From Hormoscilla sp. GUM202 (GTDB lineage: Bacteria > Cyanobacteriota > Cyanobacteriia > Cyanobacteriales > Desertifilaceae), in assembly GCA_005518205.2 (NCBI GenBank), contig RFFC02000009.1:141782-205781 (forward strand): 64,000 nt of DNA, in the 5' to 3' direction. The notes below the pieces were generated by a model, which was not told where the DNA came from, made no database searches, and saw only the letters and a list, made by a program, of their open reading frames with translations. Made by a program: the position numbers and the translations under genes. Positions 17,738-25,400 of the stretch are shown here, piece by piece. How positions within the stretch are numbered: position 1 is the stretch's first letter; each line of letters begins with the position of its first letter.

Positions 17738-18254
17738 TCCTCTGTGTTAACAATAAATTAAGAACTAGCAGCAGTAATATTGCACTATAACTAAAAGAAT
17801 GTGCTTGCATAATTGTCATCCCTCTCACGCTCTCCGGATTGAAAAAATTGGGATTTTTGATGTAGTTCTCCTTTGATTCCGACTCATATTCAAATAATAC
17901 TTCATTCCGGAAATACTCTAATATTTCCCAGCCTTTTATTTTAATAGCCAAGGTGATTAAAAATGTTAAAAATACCGCCACAAACACAAACAGTAAGAGC
18001 AAAATATTATTATAGTATTGATTGAACAGAATAAACTGCATCAGACTTGATTTCATCTCCGAGGGAAATGTGCCGAAAAACACAAAGAACAGATACCAAC
18101 CGGCAAACAGGGTGAGTAGATTGAGAGAGACAGCATATTCTAGACTGGTTTTACGGCTCAATTTTAGCCGTCTGTGCAGGATAAAGGATTCAATGGCGAT
18201 CGCCACCAAGGTTAACAAGAGTTGAAAGAAGATCGCCCGCAAAGGCAAGATCAT
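17730..18254 (-). CDS. fraC: FraC-like filament integrity protein
   Basis: A 174-residue integral membrane protein beginning MILPLRAIFFQLLLTLVAIA, followed by LHRRLKLSRKTSLEYAVSLNL. This is the FraC pattern: an N-terminal membrane segment, a conserved RKTS loop, and further hydrophobic segments near residues 45-62 and 83-105 and at the C-terminus. FraC is the first gene of the fraC-fraD-fraE operon and is needed to hold FraD at the septum. It overlaps fraD by 8 bases. Its presence is good evidence for a filamentous cyanobacterium. Confidence 0.8.
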   Translation of the reverse strand: MILPLRAIFFQLLLTLVAIAIESFILHRRLKLSRKTSLEYAVSLNLLTLFAGWYLFFVFFGTFPSEMKSSLMQFILFNQYYNNILLLLFVFVAVFLTFLITLAIKIKGWEILEYFRNEVLFEYESESKENYIKNPNFFNPESVRGMTIMQAHSFSYSAILLLLVLNLLLTQRNG

Positions 18255-18328
18255 AGCTAGGCTCCCAGATGTGGTAACGATATATTATTATAGACTATGC
18301 AGGTAAAAACTGGAAAGGCCAGGTGGTT

Positions 18329-19462
18329 ATGACCAGAAACGGGATTGGCATTCGCACGGCTGTGGTGAGAACGGACAGGTTTGCAGGTCAGATTCACGTT
18401 TATGATGGCGCAGGCAAGGGCAAGTCCCAGGCCGCCCTAGGTGTGGTATTGCGATCGATCGGTCTGGGAATCAACTCCGATGTCGAAACCCGTGTTTTAT
18501 TGTTGCGGTTCCTGAAAGGACCGGGACGCACCTATGACGAAGATGCGGCGATCGCCGCCCTGCAACAGGGGTTCCCCCATCTGATCGACCAGGTTCGCAC
18601 CGGCAGATATGAGTATTTTGGTCCAGAGGAAATTACTCGCTTCGATCGATCCGAGGCATTGCGGGGCTGGGATGTGGCCAAAGGGGCGATCGCCTCTGGT
18701 CTGTACTCGGTGATTGTCCTTGATGAAATCAATCCCGTGCTGGACCTCGGGTTACTACCGGTAGATGCCGTACTTCAGACTCTCAAGCATAAACCAGAAC
18801 ATACCGAAATTATTGCCACCGGCAGAGCTGCACCCCAACCTCTCTTAGATATTGCCGATCTGCACTCAGAAATGAAACCTCACGTCCATCACACGGCCCA
18901 AGAATGGGGCATTCAGGGCATTGAAATCTACACTGGCAGCGGTAAAGGTAAATCTACCAGTGCTTTGGGTAAGGCCCTGCAAGCCATTGGCAAAGGTATT
19001 GGTCAGGATAAGTCTCACCGAGTGCTGATCTTACAATGGCTTAAGGGAGGGACCGGCTATACCGAAGATGAGGCGATCTCCGCTTTGCGCCAGTCCTACC
19101 CTAACCTGGTCGATCATCAGCGGTGCGGTAGCGATGCCATTGTCTGGCGGGGCAAGCAACAGGAAATTGACTATGTCGAAGCCGAACGGGGTTGGGAAAT
19201 TGCTCGGGCCGCGATCGCCTCGGGACTTTACAAAACCATTATCCTGGACGAACTCAACCCTACCGTAGATTTAGAACTACTGCCCCAAGAACCCATTGTC
19301 GAGGCCCTCTTGCGCAAACCTAAGGACACTGAACTTATTATTACAGGTCGCTGTCTCAATCCACCTGCTTATTTCGATCTGGCCGACGTTCACTCAGAAA
19401 TGGTTTGCCATAAACATTATGCCGAAAAAGGCGTTGATTTGAAGCGCGGCGTAGACTTTTAA
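18329..19462 (+). CDS. Tandem CobO/BtuR-like P-loop protein (corrinoid adenosyltransferase-like)
   Basis: About 377 residues from the ATG at 18329, with GGAAAGG upstream; a GTG two codons earlier is an alternative. The protein is two copies of the CobO/BtuR fold. The first has Walker A YDGAGKGKSQAALG and the second YTGSGKGKSTSALGKAL. Each is followed by a VLDEINP or ILDELNP motif and a T-E-I/L-I-x-T-GR segment (EIIATGRAA, ELIITGRCL). CobO transfers the adenosyl group of ATP to reduced corrinoids in B12 synthesis. The duplicated form is known in cyanobacteria; whether both halves are catalytic cannot be told from sequence. It is divergent from the fra operon. Confidence 0.82.
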   Translation: MTRNGIGIRTAVVRTDRFAGQIHVYDGAGKGKSQAALGVVLRSIGLGINSDVETRVLLLRFLKGPGRTYDEDAAIAALQQGFPHLIDQVRTGRYEYFGPEEITRFDRSEALRGWDVAKGAIASGLYSVIVLDEINPVLDLGLLPVDAVLQTLKHKPEHTEIIATGRAAPQPLLDIADLHSEMKPHVHHTAQEWGIQGIEIYTGSGKGKSTSALGKALQAIGKGIGQDKSHRVLILQWLKGGTGYTEDEAISALRQSYPNLVDHQRCGSDAIVWRGKQQEIDYVEAERGWEIARAAIASGLYKTIILDELNPTVDLELLPQEPIVEALLRKPKDTELIITGRCLNPPAYFDLADVHSEMVCHKHYAEKGVDLKRGVDF

Positions 19463-19470
19463 TAGCTCTC

Positions 19471-19543
19471 GTGTCTTCCGCGTACTCTTGTCCTGAAGGA
19501 CACGGCTGGCGCCGCGCTGCCGCGATCGGTACGCGGAAGACAC
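19471..19543. repeat. Long inverted repeat after the CobO-like gene
   Basis: GTGTCTTCCGCGTAC at 19471-19485 and GTACGCGGAAGACAC at 19529-19543 pair over 15 bases. The interior holds CTTGTCCTGAAGGACACGG, shared with 1630-1650, and a GGCTGGCGCC repeat of the class seen at 14921, 15054 and 39152. It lies between two convergent genes and may act as a bidirectional terminator. Confidence 0.75.
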
Positions 19544-19550
19544 TACAAAG

Positions 19551-19952
19551 TCATTCGTCAGCCTTAAAAAACTTTAGGGCCGCCGAGTTCATGCAGTAGC
19601 GTTTTCCCGTTGGTCGAGGACCATCCTCGAACACGTGACCCAGGTGAGCATCACAGGCCGCACACAGCACCTCTACTCGACTCATGAACAGACTGCGGTC
19701 CTCTTCATAGGCTACAGGATCGCCATTTAAGGCTGCCCAGAAACTCGGCCAACCCGTGCCCGAGTCGTACTTCGTCTCTGAACTAAACAGGTCGTTCCCA
19801 CAACAGACACATTTATATATTCCCTTCTCCTTATTGTCGTGGTATTCTCCCGTGAAAGCTCTTTCTGTTCCCTTCTTTCTGGTAACATAAAACTGTTCTT
19901 GTGTCAACTGCTGCTTCCACTCTGCTTCCGTTTTTTTGATTTTCTTAATCAT
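19551..19952 (-). CDS. msrB: Peptide-methionine (R)-S-oxide reductase
   Basis: A 133-residue protein, full length for MsrB. It has two zinc CxxC pairs (CVCCGND and CAACDAH), the fold motif [11 protein letters not shown], and the catalytic cysteine in RYCMNSAAL. It reduces the R epimer of methionine sulfoxide in proteins using thioredoxin and acts in oxidative-damage repair. It is a single-gene unit convergent with the CobO-like gene. Confidence 0.93.
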   Translation of the reverse strand: MIKKIKKTEAEWKQQLTQEQFYVTRKKGTERAFTGEYHDNKEKGIYKCVCCGNDLFSSETKYDSGTGWPSFWAALNGDPVAYEEDRSLFMSRVEVLCAACDAHLGHVFEDGPRPTGKRYCMNSAALKFFKADE

Positions 19953-20604
19953 GCTTTATCTCACCGAAAAATTTCCCACATCAACATTGCACGGTCCGCG
20001 GACTTTCGTTTCCGGAGCACCCACCTATGTTGTGCGCAGGATGCGACACAACAGGGTGGGTGCTCCCGGAAACGACCGAAAAATCGGCCATCGCCGCTCA
20101 AAAATATTTCCGATCTACCTCATTTAAGCAAAAGTGAGATGCACCCAGTTAATTTTCTTGTCACTCCTGCCGTCATTATCTTACCAGTGGTAACGAGTGT
20201 TACCCCAAACATCATCCAGTGTCTCCTGGGTAGCGCCACTAGCGGCCCTGGCTGCGCCAGACCCAGGAGATGCATGGAATGGATCTCCAACCCCAAAGGC
20301 CCTTCGATATCTCTGCCAGAACTCTTGTCCCAGGGGAGTTGGCACACAGGAGACATCGCCAATGGACTCTTCTTGGAGCTGTTTTAGTCAAGGATTCCTG
20401 TAGGACATTAACCAGATTATGCCATGAAAGTTGTTTGTGGGCGGCAATTGTTGAATCTGTTCCAGAGCTGCAAGGGCCACCTGATATTCCGCCTCTTCTT
20501 CTCGTGTCAGAGGGGTCGCTCGTCTGAGAGGGTCTCGTTGTACGGCGGCAAATGGCGCCAGATCCCCAACGCCCCCTCCGCTGCTGTCGCAATCTGATTA
20601 TTAT

Positions 20605-21625
20605 AACCTAAGTTGCGACCTATTTAAAAAAATATGAATTACCCACTTAGACTTTACAGATATTTTGAGGGTTTTTGTAGCCCTAGATACAAAATTATAT
20701 TTTTATTGTGCTAGGCGGCGGGTTGGCTGTTTAGAGGTTATAATGTACTAAAATAACAGTTAATTGCTGGTTCTGTAGATTATGGAAGATATGATTACAA
20801 CAATTTTTGTTCTTTGCGACGAGCTACTAAAAGCTTTGAATATAAAAGAAGATCCACAAGTAAAAATGAACAATGCAGAGGTGATGACGGTAGGATTGGT
20901 TGCTGCATATTTTTTTGTCGGACACGCTTCGCTACGAGCGCTCTTGTCAATTTATGGTGGAACACAATTATCTAAAAAATCTGTTAAGTAAAAGTAGATT
21001 CAATAGGAGATTACATAATATAGGCGAACCAATTTGGATGCTTTTATTCCAAGTCAGAGCGCAAACATTTAAACAGCTCAATCCAGGTCAAGAATATATT
21101 ATTGATAGTTTCCCTGTGCCAGTCTGTGACAATATTAGGATTGATAGATGTAAAATTTATAAGCAAGAAGAATATCGAGGATATATTGCAAGTAAAAAAC
21201 GTTATTTTTATGGATTAAGGGTTCATATGTTAGTAAACAAAAGTGGAAATCCAATAGAATTTCATCTAGCCCCGGCTAGTTATAATGACGTTAAAGTTCT
21301 GCAATCTTTTTGCTTCGATTTACCATCAAAGTCTCTAGTTTATGGAGACAAAGCTTATAACGATTATCAATTAGAAGATTTACTAAAAGAGTCGGCAAAG
21401 ATCAAATTAAAACCTTTGCGAAAAAAGAATTCAAAAAGAAAAGAATCTCCTTGTTTTGACTATATACAAAAAGTAACTAGAAAACAAGTTGAAACATGTT
21501 TTAGTCGGATAACTAATTTGTTCCCCAAGTCAATTCATGCCGTTACATCCAAAGGATTTGAATTGAAAATAATTCTCTTTATCATCGCTTTTTGTATTCA
21601 ATTTTTATAGGTCGCAACTTAAGTT
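20605..21625 (+). mobile_element. IS982-type insertion sequence, 1,021 bp
   Basis: Terminal inverted repeats AACCTAAGTTGCGACCTA (20605-20622) and TAGGTCGCAACTTAAGTT (21608-21625) differ at one base. They are flanked by a 5-bp target duplication ATTAT (20600-20604 and 21626-21630). The element carries one transposase gene on the plus strand, which is frameshifted. It splits the ComFB-family gene. Confidence 0.88.
20782..21610 (+). pseudogene. IS982-family transposase, frameshifted
   Basis: The N-terminal part (LLKALNIKEDPQVKMNNAEV) runs in one frame to 20991. The remainder (FMVEHNYLKNLLSKSRFNRR, then IIDSFPVPVCDN, GLRVHM, YGDKAYNDY, and RKQVETCFSRI) is in another frame from about 20950. The DSFPVPVCDNIRI, GDKAY and ETCFSR blocks are the IS982 DDE signature. 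The frame is lost around GACACGCTTCGCTACGAGCG, a short palindromic stretch that may itself be an insertion. The transposase is probably dead unless frameshifting occurs. Confidence 0.82.
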
Positions 21626-21850
21626 ATTATACTCTTGCTTGCCCCGCACTCGTTGATGACATCGACCTTCTTGGGAAGAAGCGTAAAGCGGTGGCAGACG
21701 ATCGAGGGCATAGGTTGCCACTTCTACCCGATTGATATAATCTGCTAATTCTGGCGGCAACTGCTTCATTTGCTAGCTCACTTCCTCGTTCACCAGCACC
21801 TCCATGACATTTTGGTATGTTGGGACTTGATTTGCTTGCGTCGCTTTCAT

Positions 21851-22413
21851 AGCTAAATTTACCTGTCGTAATTGCTTAATGCACTAACTCAACTACTAAT
21901 ATTTGACTAATTCCGGAAGTTCGTAAAGCGACTAGACCATAACAACAAGACAGCGAAGAGACAGCAATTTTATCCGTATTTATACTTATTTTGAGATCGA
22001 GATTAAATCAGTACCATATTATCAAATAGTATAGTGAAGATCGAATTTGCAGCCAGTGGAAAACCAGACGTAAACTAGATGGCAGGCAAAAGCAAAGAAG
22101 AGAAAATGCGTTCATGGCGTATTCGGAAAGCCCAGACTAGTAACTGTAGGGTAGGAGAGCAGCTTAACTGGAAGTGTAAGCTTGACAGGGGTAAGAAAAC
22201 ATGATAGAAGAATGTTAAGCTGACATAAGTGGAAAGTTGGTACTCTCAGGCGATCGCATCTCTCATGGAGTTAACTAATGACCAGTTGGTGTATCCCGCC
22301 GGTGCCACAGACCGATGGCTGCTCGCCGTGTCTCCCAGGAGACACAGCACTAACACTAACCCCCCAAAAAAATTAAAGATCGTACCAAAAACTAAAAATA
22401 AGGAGAAGAAATT
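21851..22413. other. Intergenic region upstream of the giant surface protein gene
   Basis: About 560 bases with no recognised gene. Features are a GTGTCTCCCAGGAGACAC palindrome near 22329-22346 and a purine-rich ribosome-binding site AGGAG at 22401-22405, eight bases before the GTG start of the downstream gene. The rest is A/T-rich. Confidence 0.55.
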
Positions 22414-25400
22414 GTGGCAACTACTACCCTTTTCGACGGAACCCTAGGAACGCGGCCAGCAGACCAAGGAGAGCTGATTTTAGTACAAATTCCTTTGGCC
22501 CCTACTGCTAGCGAAACATTAATTGATAACGCAGTTACCCTAGATAGCGATTTGATTGGCGATCGCTATACGGGATACGCAGGCTACAGGAATTACATAT
22601 TTGATTTGGCGACGGGGCAGGCAGAACCGATAAATTCTGTATTCCCCCCCCTGGACGCGGAAGCGGGCTTTACCGTATCTTTTAATCTGGCGATCGACTC
22701 AGAGGCCAGTCTTTCTAACAATCGGGCGGGTTTCAGTGTCATTGCAGTCAGCAGCGACGGCCAGAATGAAATAGAACTGGGTTTTGACGCAGACCGGATA
22801 TTCGCTCAGGCCCAGGGATTCGTCTCTGGGGAGGAGGTGGAGTTCGACACGACGAGTCCGACGGACTATGAATTGAAGATAGAAGGCAGCGATTACACCC
22901 TGTCGGCTGACGGTGAAGAAATCTTGAGTGGTCCGCTAGAAAACTACGACTTTAACTCAGCAACCAGTCAGCCTCCTTTACCCTTCAATCCCTATGATTT
23001 GCCAAACTTCGTCTTTTTGGGAGATAACACAGACCAGTCAAGTGCAACTTTCACTCTGGGTTCTGTGGAGGTAGAGACAGAGGATGACGAACCACCAGAA
23101 CCGGAACCAGTGGAAGTAAGGGTGACGATTGAAAACCTAGCGCCAGAAGACGGGACTTTTCTGACTCCGGTATGGGTAGGATTTCAGGATGGCGGGTTCG
23201 ATACTTACGACTCGGGTGCGCCCCTGACACTGGGTGGAGAACGCTTGGCAGAAGATGGCAATGTCATGGTGCTGTCTGAGGAATTCCTCGATAGTGGTGC
23301 GGGTGTGGTAGATGGTGCAGTCGGGGACGGCCCGATCGCCCCAGGACAAACGGTGATGGAAACCTTCATCCTGGATAGCAATGACGAGCGTTCCCGGTTC
23401 CTAGACTACTTCGCCATGGTGATCCCTTCCAATGATGCCTTCATCGCTAACGGAAATCCCGAGGCCCACGAGATCTTCGATGAAGATGGCAATTTCATCG
23501 GTGCGGACTTCCTGGTGTTGGGCAATGAGGTGAATGACGGGGGCACGGAAGTAAATGACGAACTGCCTGAGAACACGGCATTCTTGGATCAGACGATGGG
23601 AAACACGGGGGTAACAGAAAGTGGAGTAGTGACAGCCCACCCCGGTTTTAATCCCGGAGGAAACATATTGTCCGATCCGATGTTCGCCAATGCAGATTTC
23701 ACAGTTCCAGGTTACGAGGTAGCACGAATCACGGTCACGGAGGTAGAGGAACCGGAACCGGAACCAGTGGAAGTAAGGGTGACGATTGAAAACCTAGCGC
23801 CAGAAGACGGGACTTTTCTGACTCCGGTATGGGTAGGATTTCAGGATGGCGGGTTCGATACTTACGACTCGGGTGCGCCCCTGACACTGGGTGGAGAACG
23901 CTTGGCAGAAGATGGCAATGTCATGGTGCTGTCTGAGGAATTCCTCGATAGTGGTGCGGGTGTGGTAGATGGTGCAGTCGGGGACGGCCCGATCGCCCCA
24001 GGACAAACGGTGATGGAAACCTTCATCCTGGATAGCAATGACGAGCGTTCCCGGTTCCTAGACTACTTCGCCATGGTGATCCCTTCCAATGATGCCTTCA
24101 TCGCTAACGGAAATCCCGAGGCCCACGAGATCTTCGATGAAGATGGCAATTTCATCGGTGCGGACTTCCTGGTGTTGGGCAATGAGGTGAATGACGGGGG
24201 CACGGAAGTAAATGACGAACTGCCTGAGAACACGGCATTCTTGGATCAGACGATGGGAAACACGGGGGTAACAGAAAGTGGAGTAGTGACAGCCCACCCC
24301 GGTTTTAATCCCGGAGGAAACATATTGTCCGATCCGATGTTCGCCAATGCAGATTTCACAGTTCCAGGTTACGAGGTAGCACGAATCACGGTCACGGAGG
24401 TAGAGGAACCGGAACCGGAACCAGTGGAAGTAAGGGTGACGATTGAAAACCTAGCGCCAGAAGACGGGACTTTTCTGACTCCGGTATGGGTAGGATTTCA
24501 GGATGGCGGGTTCGATACTTACGACTCGGGTGCGCCCCTGACACTGGGTGGAGAACGCTTGGCAGAAGATGGCAATGTCATGGTGCTGTCTGAGGAATTC
24601 CTCGATAGTGGTGCGGGTGTGGTAGATGGTGCAGTCGGGGACGGCCCGATCGCCCCAGGACAAACGGTGATGGAAACCTTCATCCTGGATAGCAATGACG
24701 AGCGTTCCCGGTTCCTAGACTACTTCGCCATGGTGATCCCTTCCAATGATGCCTTCATCGCTAACGGAAATCCCGAGGCCCACGAGATCTTCGATGAAGA
24801 TGGCAATTTCATCGGTGCGGACTTCCTGGTGTTGGGCAATGAGGTGAATGACGGGGGCACGGAAGTAAATGACGAACTGCCTGAGAACACGGCATTCTTG
24901 GATCAGACGATGGGAAACACGGGGGTAACAGAAAGTGGAGTAGTGACAGCCCACCCCGGTTTTAATCCCGGAGGAAACATATTGTCCGATCCGATGTTCG
25001 CCAATGCAGATTTCACAGTTCCAGGTTACGAGGTAGCACGAATCACGGTCACGGAGGTAGAGGAACCGGAACCGGAACCAGTGGAAGTAAGGGTGACGAT
25101 TGAAAACCTAGCGCCAGAAGACGGGACTTTTCTGACTCCGGTATGGGTAGGATTTCAGGATGGCGGGTTCGATACTTACGACTCGGGTGCGCCCCTGACA
25201 CTGGGTGGAGAACGCTTGGCAGAAGATGGCAATGTCATGGTGCTGTCTGAGGAATTCCTCGATAGTGGTGCGGGTGTGGTAGATGGTGCAGTCGGGGACG
25301 GCCCGATCGCCCCAGGACAAACGGTGATGGAAACCTTCATCCTGGATAGCAATGACGAGCGTTCCCGGTTCCTAGACTACTTCGCCATGGTGATCCCTTC

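Larger units (their letters stand above)
20181..21850 (-). pseudogene. ComFB-family gene interrupted by IS982 and in-frame stops
   Basis: Reading the minus strand from 21850 gives an N-terminal part with TYQNVMEVLVNEEV, then LPPELADYINRVEVATYALD and RLPPLYASSQEG, a ComFB (late-competence) family pattern. After the insertion at 20600-21630 it resumes with IATAAEG, FAAVQRDPLRRATPLTREEE and EQIQQLPPTNNFHGIIWL, in frame to 20181. Two in-frame stops (TAG at 21773-21775 and TGA at 20388-20390) and the 1,021-bp IS disrupt it. Without the IS the gene would encode about 214 residues. ComFB proteins have been linked to competence and nucleotide signalling in cyanobacteria. Confidence 0.8.
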
